Position numbers and translations under genes: made by a program. The notes beneath the pieces were generated by a model. The model was not told the origin of the DNA. It searched no databases and saw nothing but the letters and a program-made list of their open reading frames with translations. Positions 26,128 through 38,285 of a DNA stretch of 64,000 nucleotides are shown here, in pieces. Positions within the stretch are counted from its first letter, which is position 1. Every line of letters begins with the position of its first letter. The stretch spans positions 229,725 to 293,724 of the forward strand of contig JAEUVE010000019.1 in the NCBI GenBank assembly GCA_016786865.1. Direction: 5' to 3'. Source of the stretch: Sediminibacterium sp. (GTDB lineage Bacteria; Bacteroidota; Bacteroidia; Chitinophagales; Chitinophagaceae).

Positions 26128-27612
26128 CTACTGGTTTAACTGGCTGAGCGCCTGGCTGATCTTATCCTGTTGTACCTGTTTCAGAATTTCGACAGGTGCA
26201 ACAGCACGCTCTTTGCAGTCCATAATACCACATTGTTCACAGGTAGTATGAACTGTTTTAACCGGAATGGCCGGATCGTTGATAAATGGCATCGCCTGTA
26301 ACAATTTCTGGTTGATCAGTAAACCAATGGTAACACTTACCATTTCTGCACTTCCCTTAGAGAGCGGTTTGGAGAAAGCAATGCAGAAATAGCGGTTATG
26401 CGTTTGCCAGTATTGAGAAATCTGTGCCTCTACATAAGGTTGCCTGTATTTCTTTTTGGTCACCTGGTCTGCAACATGCTGAATGGCGTTCACCGCCACC
26501 CATCGGCGGCAGTAATGTTCATGCGTTGCATTGGCATAAGGATTGTGAACCTGAGACAGGTGTAACTCCTTGGTAATTTCATAGTCGCTGTCTGCAGCAT
26601 TTCCGGATAACCGTAAAAAGAAGAGGCTGTCAATTCCAAAATGTCGGGGCAGGATATTGGTAAGCCGTTGCATGAGCATCTCGGGTGTTACATCGTACCT
26701 GTTCCAAAAATCGATCCAGGCCTTGTCGTTCCATTTCGGCTGCATCACAATGCGTTTGATATCTTCCACCACTTTTTCTTCGGGCATCAGCAGTGCTACA
26801 GCAAAGTAAGATGCTTTGAAATTATTCAGCAGGATCTCAAAAGAATTGGAGTGCTGCAGTTTTGTTTCGTAAGGCCGCTCTTTTATATTTAGAAACTGAA
26901 AGGCAATTTCACGAGCCAGCAGAAATTTTTCCTGGGCGCTGCTGAATCCTTTATTGATGTAGAGTGTTTGATTAGCAGGGGCATAAAAAGAACGGATTGT
27001 CTGCAGTGCATCCATTGTTCCCATTTGCCTTCGATTCACCTTCACCTGCATTTTAAGCAACGCGGAATCCATTACAGCAATTTCTACCGGCAGGGCATCT
27101 TTCCATTTAAACTCTTTCCGGAAACTCCGCACGGCGTCTTCAATTTCCTCAAAATAATTATCCTGAAGGTCCTGGTAAGAACGCAAAGCGGCATTGTAAA
27201 AACTTTCCTTGGTAAGCTGGTAGCTCCTGGAAATTTTCAACAGGGTACTGATGAAGGCAGTTACCTTATCGGGGGTATTGGAAAACAGATCCAGCAAAGA
27301 AGCGGGAGTAAGCCCAAAATGTTCCCAGGGTACCGCATTTACAAAATCCGAATTAATCAGGTCGATGATTGGCTGCAGTTTTTTGCTGGCCCTGAGAGAT
27401 ACCAGGTAATCATAGTCTACTCCAAACACTTTGGCCAGGGCAAGAATTTTATCGGCCTTGGGAAATTTTTTTCCGGTTTCGATATCATGCACATAAGACA
27501 GGGACATGCCGGTTTTTTCGGCCAGTTGCTGATAAGATAATTTCTTCTCCTGGCGAAGTGCTTTCATTTTCAATCCAAAAATGAGCCGGATGCTCTCACT
27601 GTCTGACATCAT
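26128..27612 (-). CDS. XRE-family regulator of the RamB/ScfR type
   Basis: A 494-residue cytoplasmic regulator. Residues about 8-70 are a Cro/C1-type helix-turn-helix (MKALRQEKKLSYQQLAEKTG). The middle has the ImmA/IrrE-like region, but the metal-binding HExxH is replaced by REIAFQF, so no protease activity is expected. The C-terminus carries the cysteine cluster CEQCGIMDCKERA, matching the short-chain-fatty-acyl-CoA regulators (ScfR) that include RamB, the acetate-metabolism regulator of Corynebacterium. It is divergent from aceB-aceA, the same genes RamB controls. A palindrome at 27661-27673 lies between them. Target and ligand are inferred from family and context. Confidence 0.82.
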   Translation of the reverse strand: MMSDSESIRLIFGLKMKALRQEKKLSYQQLAEKTGMSLSYVHDIETGKKFPKADKILALAKVFGVDYDYLVSLRASKKLQPIIDLINSDFVNAVPWEHFGLTPASLLDLFSNTPDKVTAFISTLLKISRSYQLTKESFYNAALRSYQDLQDNYFEEIEDAVRSFRKEFKWKDALPVEIAVMDSALLKMQVKVNRRQMGTMDALQTIRSFYAPANQTLYINKGFSSAQEKFLLAREIAFQFLNIKERPYETKLQHSNSFEILLNNFKASYFAVALLMPEEKVVEDIKRIVMQPKWNDKAWIDFWNRYDVTPEMLMQRLTNILPRHFGIDSLFFLRLSGNAADSDYEITKELHLSQVHNPYANATHEHYCRRWVAVNAIQHVADQVTKKKYRQPYVEAQISQYWQTHNRYFCIAFSKPLSKGSAEMVSVTIGLLINQKLLQAMPFINDPAIPVKTVHTTCEQCGIMDCKERAVAPVEILKQVQQDKISQALSQLNQ

Positions 27613-27660
27613 AAAGGCAAATTAGTAAAAGAGGGCAAGAATCAGAAAAATAAATAATTA

Positions 27661-27673
27661 GCGAATATTTCGC
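27661..27673. promoter_or_regulatory. Candidate operator between the regulator and aceB
   Basis: GCGAATATTTCGC is a perfect inverted repeat (GCGAA, three bases, TTCGC) in the divergent intergenic region, 41 bases before the aceB ATG. It is the clearest symmetrical site there and may bind the RamB-like protein. Confidence 0.4.
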
Positions 27674-27714
27674 TTTTAAAGAATTTTACATAAGTTAGCA
27701 GAAAATATACAGGT

Positions 27715-29349
27715 ATGGTAACGGATAAAATCATTCAAAAAGACTACTGGGTTCCTTCCGGAATGCGCATCCACGCTGCATTTAATGAGGAGTATACAAG
27801 AATCCTGACCCCGGGAGCCATCAGCTTCCTGATAGCCCTTCAACGGCATTACAACGAAAAAAGAAAGGCCCTGCTGTTGGAAAGGGAACTGGTTCAGCAA
27901 CAACTGGACCGTGGCTGGCAACCCGGCTTTATTCCTGAAACAGCCCCGATCCGGAACGGGAGCTGGCTCATTGCTCCCATTCCCGATATACTGAAAGACC
28001 GGAGGGTCGAAATCACCGGCCCGGTAGACAGAAAGATGATCATAAATGCTCTTAACTCCGGTGCCAACGTATTCATGGCCGATCTGGAAGACAGCAATTC
28101 GCCCGGCTGGGACAACATCATTGGCGGTCAGCTCAACCTGATGGATGCTGTAGATAAAAGCATCAGTTACCAGCAAACCCCCTTCGATAAAAAATATACC
28201 CTGAATCAATCCACTGCGGTACTATTTGTGCGTCCACGGGGCTGGCATATGACCGACTGCCATATAGAAATTGACAATGAGCCCATCAGTGCCAGCTTAC
28301 TGGATTTTGGGCTGTACTTTTTCCACAACGCCAAAAAACTCATTGCCAACGGCGCGGGTCCGTTCTTTTATCTGCCCAAGCTGGAAAGCTATAAAGAAGC
28401 AAGACTCTGGAACAATGTATTCCTGTTTGCGCAGCAGTACTGTGGCATTCCGGTCGGCACCATCAAAGCCACGGTGTTGGTGGAAACCATCCTGGCCAGT
28501 TTTCAACTACACGAAATTCTTTGGGAACTGAAAGACCATTCCGCCGGATTAAACTGCGGCAGGTGGGATTATATTTTTTCCTTCATCAAAAAGTTCAGGA
28601 ACATTCCCGGACATATATTTCCGGACCGTTCGCAGGTTACCATGACCGTTCCTTTTATGCGGGCCTATACCCAACTGGTGATTAAAACCTGTCATCAGCG
28701 AGGGGCGCATGCAATTGGTGGCATGGCCGCACAGATTCCGATTCGGGGCAATGAATCTGCCAATGCGGCCGCCATGGAAAAAGTGAAAGCAGACAAACTC
28801 CGCGAAGTAAAAGATGGACATGATGGCACCTGGGTAGCGCATCCCGGTCTGGTAGCGCTGGCGAAAGAGATCTTTGATGAACACATGAAAGGCCCCAACC
28901 AGATCAGCAACAAAAGAGCCGATTTCGACTGCACCGTAGAAGATCTGTTGCAACTACCCGAAGGAACCATTACCGAGGAGGGACTCAGGCACAATATCAA
29001 TGTGGGAATCCTCTACCTCGAAAGCTGGCTTCGCGGGCAGGGTGCTGCCGCACTGTATTACCTGATGGAAGACGCCGCCACGGCAGAAATCTGCAGAACA
29101 CAGGTATGGCAATGGGTGAATAGCGGAGCCCTGCTGAACGATGGAAGAATCATTGATACACATCTTTATGAAACACTCAGAAACAGTGAGATCGAAAAAA
29201 TAAAAAAGATCACCGGCGATAAAATGTTCGAAAACGGAAAATTCACTCAGGCCATTCAGCTATTTGACCAACTGGTGATGCAACAGAAATGGGAGGATTT
29301 TCTTACCCTGCCCGCCTACGAATGCATCCTGCAAAACGAATCTCAATAA
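27715..29349 (+). CDS. aceB: Malate synthase A
   Basis: Condenses glyoxylate with acetyl-CoA to malate, the second step of the glyoxylate shunt. The 544-residue length is that of the A isoform. Visible are FMADLEDSNSPGWDN with the acidic magnesium ligand region, VLFVRPRGWHM, FFYLPKLESYKEARLWN, IKATVLVETILASFQLHEI, and LNCGRWDYIFSFIKKF, all family signatures including the catalytic arginine. aceA follows 18 bases downstream. The divergent RamB-like gene is the probable regulator. Confidence 0.96.
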   Translation: MVTDKIIQKDYWVPSGMRIHAAFNEEYTRILTPGAISFLIALQRHYNEKRKALLLERELVQQQLDRGWQPGFIPETAPIRNGSWLIAPIPDILKDRRVEITGPVDRKMIINALNSGANVFMADLEDSNSPGWDNIIGGQLNLMDAVDKSISYQQTPFDKKYTLNQSTAVLFVRPRGWHMTDCHIEIDNEPISASLLDFGLYFFHNAKKLIANGAGPFFYLPKLESYKEARLWNNVFLFAQQYCGIPVGTIKATVLVETILASFQLHEILWELKDHSAGLNCGRWDYIFSFIKKFRNIPGHIFPDRSQVTMTVPFMRAYTQLVIKTCHQRGAHAIGGMAAQIPIRGNESANAAAMEKVKADKLREVKDGHDGTWVAHPGLVALAKEIFDEHMKGPNQISNKRADFDCTVEDLLQLPEGTITEEGLRHNINVGILYLESWLRGQGAAALYYLMEDAATAEICRTQVWQWVNSGALLNDGRIIDTHLYETLRNSEIEKIKKITGDKMFENGKFTQAIQLFDQLVMQQKWEDFLTLPAYECILQNESQ

Positions 29350-29367
29350 TCATATAAAACAATCACC

Positions 29368-30645
29368 ATGTCAACAGAAAAAAAAGCCCGGCAATTGGAA
29401 TCGGACTGGATAACCAGCTCCAGATGGAACGGCATTCTCCGTCCTTATCAAGCAGCGGAAGTTATCAGGTTGCGCAGTAAGGTGGAGATTGCCTACACGC
29501 TCGCCAAACAGGGAGCAGAAAAACTGTGGTTTAAACTCAACAACCAGGATTATGTTGGTGCCCTGGGAGCACTAACCGGCAACCAGGCAGTGCAGGAAGT
29601 AGCAGCAGGTCTGGAAGCCATTTACCTGAGTGGCTGGCAGGTAGCTGCAGATGCAAATGTAGCCGGAACCATGTATCCGGATCAATCATTGTATCCGGTA
29701 AACTCTGTACCCGAAGTGGTGAAAAGGATCAACAATGCATTACTTCGAAGCGAACAGATTGATTCGGTAAACGGAGACAACAGTAAAGACTGGATGGTTC
29801 CGATTGTTGCCGATGCAGAGGCCGGATTTGGCGGCAACCTGAATGCATTCGAACTCATGAAAGCCATGATTGAAGCAGGTGCAGCAGGCGTTCACTTCGA
29901 AGACCAGTTATCTTCGGCCAAAAAATGCGGACACCTTGGCGGAAAAGTGCTGGTACCTACACAGGAAGCGGTGAACAAACTGATTGCTGCAAGGCTTGCT
30001 GCAGACGTAATGAATGTAGCCACCGTCATTATTGCCAGAACAGATGCAGAAGCTGCCAACCTGATTACCTCCGATATTGATGAAAGAGATCAGCCCTTTC
30101 TGACCGGCGAAAGAACCAGTGAAGGCTTTTACGGAGTAAGGAATGGTGTAGACCAATGCATAGCGCGAGGCCTGGCTTACGCGCCCTATGCAGATATGAT
30201 CTGGATGGAAACCTCGCACCCCGACCTGGGCATCGCCCGTAGGTTTGCGGAAGCAATTCATGCAGTTTACCCGGGCAAATTGCTGGCTTATAACTGCTCC
30301 CCATCTTTTAACTGGAGCAAGCACCTCACCGAAACGGAAATGGAAAGTTTCCGCGAAGAACTGGCCGCACTGGGATACAAATTTCAATTCATTACACTGG
30401 CAGGATTCCACGCACTCAATACGTCTATGTTTGAGTTATCCAAAGCCTACCGGGAAAAAGGAATGGCGGGCTTTTCGCAGTTACAGCAGCGTGAATTTGC
30501 TTTACAGGAACATGGCTTCAAAGCCATTAAACACCAATCCTTTGTGGGTACGGGCTATTTCGACTACGTGCAGAATACAGTACAGCAGGGGCTTTCCTCT
30601 ACAGTTGCCATGAAAGACAGTACGGAAACAGCGCAGTTTCATTAG
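29368..30645 (+). CDS. aceA: Isocitrate lyase
   Basis: Cleaves isocitrate to succinate and glyoxylate, the first step of the glyoxylate shunt, which lets cells grow on acetate or fatty acids. The 425-residue protein has [18 protein letters not shown] (metal-site aspartates), the catalytic loop [14 protein letters not shown] with the active cysteine, [14 protein letters not shown], and [16 protein letters not shown]. It is co-directional with aceB at 18 bases, followed by a strong terminator at 30686. NADP-isocitrate dehydrogenase, the enzyme competing for isocitrate, is encoded at 52446. Confidence 0.96.
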   Translation: MSTEKKARQLESDWITSSRWNGILRPYQAAEVIRLRSKVEIAYTLAKQGAEKLWFKLNNQDYVGALGALTGNQAVQEVAAGLEAIYLSGWQVAADANVAGTMYPDQSLYPVNSVPEVVKRINNALLRSEQIDSVNGDNSKDWMVPIVADAEAGFGGNLNAFELMKAMIEAGAAGVHFEDQLSSAKKCGHLGGKVLVPTQEAVNKLIAARLAADVMNVATVIIARTDAEAANLITSDIDERDQPFLTGERTSEGFYGVRNGVDQCIARGLAYAPYADMIWMETSHPDLGIARRFAEAIHAVYPGKLLAYNCSPSFNWSKHLTETEMESFREELAALGYKFQFITLAGFHALNTSMFELSKAYREKGMAGFSQLQQREFALQEHGFKAIKHQSFVGTGYFDYVQNTVQQGLSSTVAMKDSTETAQFH

Positions 30646-30685
30646 GAATCAGCAAAACATCTATAGAGAACGATTGCCGCTTATC

Positions 30686-30708
30686 AGGGCCCCGAACGGG
30701 GCCCTTTT
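30686..30708 (+). terminator. Rho-independent terminator after aceA
   Basis: GGGCCCC (30687-30693), loop GAAC, GGGGCCC (30698-30704), then TTTT. The stem is very GC-rich with a tetraloop. It ends the aceBA unit. Confidence 0.88.
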
Positions 30709-30797
30709 ATTTACCTGTTTTAGAGAAATACAGGTTTGTTGGTAAAACAATATTGCAAGAAATGAATATTTCAATACTTTTCTTCAAATATCACAGC

Positions 30798-31931
30798 ATG
30801 AACCAGGCTCGCACCACCACCCATGAAACAGGAAAAACAGAAAGATTGTATTCGCTGGATGCCCTCAGAGGCTTTGATATGTTCTGGATCATGGGTGCAG
30901 AGGAAATAGCCCATGCCTTGTATAAGGCCACAGGATCTCCGGTTGCCGGTGCTGTTTCCCGGCAGCTCACTCATCCGGAATGGAATGGTTTTGCTTTATA
31001 CGATCTTATTTTCCCTTTGTTTCTTTTCCTGGCAGGAGTTGCCACTCCCTATTCGGTAGGGCGTGAGCTGGAGCAGGGAAAATCCAAACAACAATTGTGG
31101 CTGAGGGTATTCAAGAGATCCATGATCCTGGTAGCGCTGGGTATATTTTACAACAACGGACTCGCGCACCTTACGCCATTCAACGAAATCCGTTTTCCAT
31201 CTGTACTGGGAAGAATTGGCCTTGCTTATTTGTTTGCCAATATCATATATCTCTACAGCGGGCACAGAGCGCAGGCAGGATGGTTTCTGGGATTGATGAC
31301 CGGTTACTGGCTACTCCTGAAATGTACGGCAGCGCCTGGCTTTGCACCCGGAGACCTTACCATTGAAGGTAATTTTGCATCGTATATAGACCGGCTGATT
31401 ATTCCCGGAAGGCTTCACAGGGGCATTCACGATCCCGAAGGATTGTTTTCGACCATCCCCGCTATTGGAACCGGATTGTTGGGAATCATGGCAGGAACAC
31501 TACTCAAAAGCGGCGTACAAAACAAACAACAAAAAGCCCTTTACCTGGCCCTGACCGGCCTGGTCTGTATGCTGATAGCAGAGATCTGGAACCTCGATTT
31601 CCCGATCAACAAAAATCTATGGAGCAGTTCCTTTGTACTGCTGGCAGGCGGCGTAAGTTTACTGCTGCTGTCGCTGTTCTATTACATCATAGATGTATTG
31701 GGATACCGGAAGTGGGCATTCTTCTTTAAAGTAATCGGCATGAACTCCATCCTGATTTACATCTCAGATAAATTCATCGACTGGGAATACAGCGCCAAAG
31801 CCGTTACAGGCTGGCTGGCAGAATTATCGGGAGAAGCATTTTACCCCGTAGTAATTGCATTGGGTTATGTTGCCCTCAAATGGATTTTCCTCCGCATACT
31901 CTACGAGAGAAAAATATTCCTGAAGGTATAA
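30798..31931 (+). CDS. DUF5009/HGSNAT-like acyltransferase membrane protein
   Basis: Inner-membrane protein of about 377 residues with around 10 hydrophobic helices. It opens RLYSLDALRGFDMFWIMG and continues ALYDLIFPLFLFLAGVATPYS. These are marks of the family related to heparan-alpha-glucosaminide N-acetyltransferase, which transfers acetyl groups from cytoplasmic acetyl-CoA to sugars outside. ATG at 30798 puts the family motif near the N-terminus; a further ATG at 30762 is possible. Its stop is immediately next to the stop of convergent hemN, with no base between. The acceptor is unknown. Confidence 0.75.
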   Translation: MNQARTTTHETGKTERLYSLDALRGFDMFWIMGAEEIAHALYKATGSPVAGAVSRQLTHPEWNGFALYDLIFPLFLFLAGVATPYSVGRELEQGKSKQQLWLRVFKRSMILVALGIFYNNGLAHLTPFNEIRFPSVLGRIGLAYLFANIIYLYSGHRAQAGWFLGLMTGYWLLLKCTAAPGFAPGDLTIEGNFASYIDRLIIPGRLHRGIHDPEGLFSTIPAIGTGLLGIMAGTLLKSGVQNKQQKALYLALTGLVCMLIAEIWNLDFPINKNLWSSSFVLLAGGVSLLLLSLFYYIIDVLGYRKWAFFFKVIGMNSILIYISDKFIDWEYSAKAVTGWLAELSGEAFYPVVIALGYVALKWIFLRILYERKIFLKV

Positions 31932-33293
31932 TTACACGGCCTTACTGAAGGTTTGTTTCTGGTGTTCTGCAGACAAGAGTTTCAGATCGAAGGCCTTACA
32001 AATATTGCGGATAAAATGCCTGCCCAGCGGCGTCAGTTGCAGACCCTGTTCGTTCCATACTACCAGTGCATCTTTTTCCAGTTCGGCGAGAACCGGGAAA
32101 GAATATTTGCGCAAGAGGTCCAGGTGTTCCGGATGAAAGCTGGTTTTTCCCATACAGGCCACATCCAGGATATACTGTCGCATAGCCTGGTCTTCGTCGG
32201 TAAGGAAATATCCTTTGAACACAGCGAGCGTTCCTTTTTCTACCTGCTCATAATATTCATGAATGGTTTTCCTGTTCTGTGCAAAACCATAATAAATATC
32301 GCTGATGCTGGATACACCAAGACCCAGTAACAAACCGGTTTGCTGAACTGTGTAGCCCATGAAATTGCGGTGCAGCACTCCCTTATTGGCGGCTTTTACC
32401 ATTAAATCGGTGGGCAATGCAAAATGGTCCATACCAATATCGTCGTAACCATTTTCGGTAAACATTTTTTTACCCAGCTGGTACAGCTGCATTTTCATTT
32501 CGGCAGCAGGGAGGTCATTTTCATCGAACAACCGTTGGGCCTTGCTGGTCCAGGGAACGTGAGCATAACTGTAAAAAGCAAGACGGTCTGGTTTTACAGA
32601 CAAAGCATCGTTGATGGTTTTAGCCATGCGTTCCGGGTTCTGCAAAGGAAGGCCATATACCAGGTCGAGATTAACGGAATCGTATCCGATTTCCCTGGCC
32701 CAATTAACTACCCTTACCACATTTTCGTGTGGCTGTATACGATTAATCACGGTCTGCACTTCGGGGTTGCTGTCTTGCATACCATAGCTCACCCGGTTAA
32801 AACCAAGATCGTACAGGGTTTTCAGGTGTTCGTAAGTGGTATTGTTGGGATGGCCTTCGAAGCTGAACTCGTGTTCTTCCGGAACAATCGCATCTTCGAA
32901 TATGGTGGCAAAAATGCGTTTTAAATTTTCGGGAGAAAAGAAAGTGGGGGTGCCACCGCCGATATGCAGTTCGCGCAATACAGGTCGCTTGCCCATCAGG
33001 GCACGGTAAATCTTCCATTCTTTCAGCAGTACCTGTAAATATTCTTCCTCCACATCGTGGTTGGTGGTAATTTTTTTATTGCATCCGCAGAAGGTACAGA
33101 GCTTTTCACAGAACGGAAGGTGCAGGTAAAGACTGATACCTTCTTTGTCGTTGCACTCATTGAAGCGCTTCACAAACAACTGCTGCCATTTTTCCACATC
33201 AATGGTTTCATCCCAATAGGGTACCGTTGGGTAACTGGTATACCTCGGAATGGGTACATTGTATTTATTCAAAAGGGCAGTAGAAACTTCCAT
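31932..33293 (-). CDS. hemN: Oxygen-independent coproporphyrinogen III oxidase
   Basis: Radical-SAM enzyme converting coproporphyrinogen III to protoporphyrinogen IX without oxygen. The cluster motif is CEKLCTFC (Cys62, Cys66, Cys69) in LYLHLPFCEKLCTFCGCNKK, with the extra cysteine of true HemN (CGC). ELHIGGGTPTFF binds SAM, and NLDLVYGLPLQ follows. The 453-residue length and the N-terminal PRYTSYPT match bona fide HemN rather than the HemW paralogues. It is the last gene of the minus-strand heme run, 11 bases after hemL. No oxygen-dependent hemF is present in the window. Confidence 0.95.
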   Translation of the reverse strand: MEVSTALLNKYNVPIPRYTSYPTVPYWDETIDVEKWQQLFVKRFNECNDKEGISLYLHLPFCEKLCTFCGCNKKITTNHDVEEEYLQVLLKEWKIYRALMGKRPVLRELHIGGGTPTFFSPENLKRIFATIFEDAIVPEEHEFSFEGHPNNTTYEHLKTLYDLGFNRVSYGMQDSNPEVQTVINRIQPHENVVRVVNWAREIGYDSVNLDLVYGLPLQNPERMAKTINDALSVKPDRLAFYSYAHVPWTSKAQRLFDENDLPAAEMKMQLYQLGKKMFTENGYDDIGMDHFALPTDLMVKAANKGVLHRNFMGYTVQQTGLLLGLGVSSISDIYYGFAQNRKTIHEYYEQVEKGTLAVFKGYFLTDEDQAMRQYILDVACMGKTSFHPEHLDLLRKYSFPVLAELEKDALVVWNEQGLQLTPLGRHFIRNICKAFDLKLLSAEHQKQTFSKAV

Positions 33294-33304
33294 AAAAAAG
33301 TTTT

Positions 33305-34594
33305 TTAAACAAGTGACAAAATACTTTCTTCCGCAGCACCAATGGTATAATCCAGGTCTTCATAGCTCAGTGCATCGTTCAGGAACCAGCTTTCGAATGC
33401 TGAAGGTGGAAGATAAATCCCTCTCTGCAGCATGGCATGGAAAAAGCGGTTGAACAAGGCATTATCTGCTGCTGCTGCACTGGCGAAATCCGTTACCGGC
33501 TGGCTGCTGAAATGCACACTGATCATGGACCCAAACTGGTTTACCACAAACGGAACACCAGCTTTGGCCAATACATTTTCCAGACCTGCTTTCAGGTACA
33601 GGGTTTTCTTTTCCAGAGAGGTATAATGGTCTTCTTTGTTCAGGAGCTGCAACAAGGTAATACCGGCACGCATGGCAATGGGATTACCACTCAGGGTTCC
33701 CGCCTGGTATACCTTACCCAGCGGAGCAATATGCTGCATAATTTCGAGCTTACCGCCAAATGCACCCACCGGCATACCACCGCCAATCACTTTACCATAG
33801 GTAACCAGGTCGGCCTTGATCTGCAGTTTTTCCTGTGCGCCACCTTTGGCCAAACGAAAACCGGTCATCACCTCATCAAAAATCAACACCATTTTTTCTT
33901 CATCACAAATCTGCCGCAGGCTTTCCAGGAATCCCGGAGCGGGAAGAATACAACCCATATTACCTGCAACAGGTTCTACGATGATGGCAGCAATATGTCC
34001 TTTGTGTTCGGCGACTAGTTGCTTAACACCTTCCACATCGTTGTAGGCACAGGTTAATGTATCTACACTCACACCGGCAGTAACCCCCGGTACGGTTTGA
34101 ATATCAAAAGTAGCGAGTCCGCTTCCGGCTTTTACCAGAAAGCTGTCTGCATGTCCGTGATAACATCCTTCGAACTTGATGATCTTGTTTTTTCCGGTAT
34201 AGCCGCGTGCAAGACGAATGGCGCTCATACAGGCTTCCGTACCACTGCTCACCATGCGGATCAGGTCTACATTGGGAACCATGGAGTTCACCAGTTCAGC
34301 CATTTCAATTTCAAGCACTGTAGGCGCACCGTAAGAAGTGGAATTCGCAGCCTGCTCCTGTATCGCTTTCACCACTTCGGGAACAGCATGTCCTAAGATC
34401 ATTGGCCCCCAGGACGCAATGTAATCAACATAGCGGTTGCCATCTTCATCAAACAGGTAAGCGCCTTTGGCGGACCGGATGAACACGGGCGTACCACCTA
34501 CACTTTTAAATGCTCGAACCGGGGAGTTTACACCGCCGGGAATATTTTTCTGTGCTCTTTCGAACAGGGATTTGCTGCTGGTTAACTGAAACAT
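33305..34594 (-). CDS. hemL: Glutamate-1-semialdehyde 2,1-aminomutase
   Basis: PLP enzyme that makes 5-aminolevulinate from glutamate-1-semialdehyde. It has 429 residues, the usual length. Visible are [18 protein letters not shown] at the N-terminus, GSYGAPT-like [52 protein letters not shown], and the PLP lysine in [17 protein letters not shown]. It lies 11 bases after hemB. Together with hemA it shows that 5-aminolevulinate is made by the C5 route. Confidence 0.96.
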   Translation of the reverse strand: MFQLTSSKSLFERAQKNIPGGVNSPVRAFKSVGGTPVFIRSAKGAYLFDEDGNRYVDYIASWGPMILGHAVPEVVKAIQEQAANSTSYGAPTVLEIEMAELVNSMVPNVDLIRMVSSGTEACMSAIRLARGYTGKNKIIKFEGCYHGHADSFLVKAGSGLATFDIQTVPGVTAGVSVDTLTCAYNDVEGVKQLVAEHKGHIAAIIVEPVAGNMGCILPAPGFLESLRQICDEEKMVLIFDEVMTGFRLAKGGAQEKLQIKADLVTYGKVIGGGMPVGAFGGKLEIMQHIAPLGKVYQAGTLSGNPIAMRAGITLLQLLNKEDHYTSLEKKTLYLKAGLENVLAKAGVPFVVNQFGSMISVHFSSQPVTDFASAAAADNALFNRFFHAMLQRGIYLPPSAFESWFLNDALSYEDLDYTIGAAEESILSLV

Positions 34595-34605
34595 CTTTCT
34601 ACTGT

Positions 34606-36622
<2,017 letters not shown>

Positions 36623-36626
<4 letters not shown>

Positions 36627-37324
36627 GATTGGTAATAGTAATTATAAATGGTTTGTAACAAGGTTTCCCGCTGTACATCTGCTGCAACAATCACCTTGTT
36701 GTTGGTATATTTTTTTACTGCAGCCGCCGTGGTATCGCCAATGGCAAAAAATACGGTGGTGCCGTCTGTTTCATATTGTTCAAAAAAGCTGTCCACTGCA
36801 CTCGGGCTCAGAAATACAATTCCGTCATAGCTTTTGTTCAGTTCCTGCTGCTGGGGCAGGGTTTGATACGCCACCAGTTCTTTCATGGCAATACCCGAGC
36901 TGGCAAGTGCATCGGGAAGATTCGCCAGACGCAGCTTGCTTCCCATGAAAACAACTGTTTTAACAGCGGGATCAGCAGCAATTTCTTTGGCTAGTGCTGC
37001 ACCGTTGCCTGCAGTGTATTTTACCATGGAACCCCATCCCTGTTCCTTCAATTTTTTCAAAGTGGTTCCTTCCATACAGGCAATCTGCCAATTGGGCTTA
37101 ACGGAAACATGTGCAAAAAACCAGTCCACAGCCTTGGGACTGGTGAGCACCACTGTTGCGTCAACAGCCGAAAGCGCTTTCAGCTGCGCCAGGGTTTCGG
37201 GATCGTCGTTGGGCACAGTTCGGATAAAGGGAATACAATCCATTTCCATACCTGCAGGCATGGAAGCGGTCCGCTCTATATCAGTAGCCTGACCCGTGTA
37301 TAATATATGTACCGGATTATCCAA
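36623..37324 (-). CDS. hemD: Uroporphyrinogen-III synthase
   Basis: Cyclises hydroxymethylbilane with inversion of ring D. The family is poorly conserved. This protein shows the two-domain Rossmann-like pattern: [16 protein letters not shown] in domain one, [20 protein letters not shown] at the hinge, then [16 protein letters not shown] and [15 protein letters not shown]. The first ATG in frame is at 37393, but the family N-terminus ([14 protein letters not shown]) begins at the TTG at 37324, which overlaps the end of hemC by eight bases, so that start is preferred. It lies between hemC and hemE. Confidence 0.85.
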
Positions 37325-38273
37325 GTTGTTTAATTTGTTCAATGATGGGAGCCCCTCCGAGTTCCAGCACTTCCACTGCTGCATCTGTACCAATTGTTGA
37401 AGCAGCCTCCACCGGAACCAGGCGCTTTACTTCAATTTTCTCCCGGCCATCCAGCGACATCAGCTGACCCGTAAAAGCAATATGACCATCAATCACTTTT
37501 GCCAGAGCGCTGATGGGAGTAGTACATCCACCCTGCAGTGCTCTTAAAAATGATCTTTCTATTTGGGTACACAAAGCCGTGTTTTCGTCGTTCAGTTTCC
37601 CAAGCAATTCCAGCAGTTCAGTCTGATCTGCTCTGGTTACCACCACTACTGCACCCTGTGCAGGTGCCGGCAACATCCATTCAAGGGTAATGGCATTTTT
37701 GGGCAGCACTGCAATTCGTTCCAGTCCGGCTCTTGCAAAAATGGCCCCGTTCCAGCGGCTATTGTAAACCTTCTGCAACCTTGAATTCACATTACCTCTC
37801 AGCGACTCCAGTTGGTGCTGCGGAAAACGATGCAGCCACTGGGCCCTTCTGCGAACGCTGCTGGTAGCAATCACCAGCGGATGCTGCATGGTATTGAGTC
37901 CGGTTTCGTTTCCGATCGTTTCGTTGCAGGTATTATCCGGCAATGCATGGTTTAGTACCAGCACATCTGCATATGCCGCACGGGGCAATACCGCTGCCTG
38001 TACCAGGCCTTTCGCCAGTTGGGTTGGCACGTCTTTCATGGAATGAACCGCAATATCAATATCACCCTTTAATAGGGCCGCATCCAGGGTTTTGGTAAAA
38101 ATGCCCTGCACACCCATTTCGTAAAGCGGTGTTGTAAGGTCGATATCCCCTTCCGATTTAATGGGAACCAGTTCGGTGGCTGTTCCCTGTTGTGTAAGCA
38201 GGTCTTTCACCCAACTGGCCTGCCACATGGCTAACTGGCTGTCTCGGGTACCTATTCTCCAATACCGGGTCAT
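37317..38273 (-). CDS. hemC: Hydroxymethylbilane synthase (porphobilinogen deaminase)
   Basis: Polymerises four porphobilinogens on a dipyrromethane cofactor. It has 318 residues. Visible are the opening RIGTRDSQLAMWQASWV, HSMKDVPTQLAKGL, ATSSVRRRAQWLHRFP, LRGNVNSRLQKV, LPAPAQGAVVVV and the cofactor cysteine in LRALQGGCTTPISALA. The 3' end overlaps the likely hemD start. It lies 12 bases behind hemA. Confidence 0.95.
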   Translation of the reverse strand: MTRYWRIGTRDSQLAMWQASWVKDLLTQQGTATELVPIKSEGDIDLTTPLYEMGVQGIFTKTLDAALLKGDIDIAVHSMKDVPTQLAKGLVQAAVLPRAAYADVLVLNHALPDNTCNETIGNETGLNTMQHPLVIATSSVRRRAQWLHRFPQHQLESLRGNVNSRLQKVYNSRWNGAIFARAGLERIAVLPKNAITLEWMLPAPAQGAVVVVTRADQTELLELLGKLNDENTALCTQIERSFLRALQGGCTTPISALAKVIDGHIAFTGQLMSLDGREKIEVKRLVPVEAASTIGTDAAVEVLELGGAPIIEQIKQLG

Positions 38274-38285
38274 AGTAGTATATAA

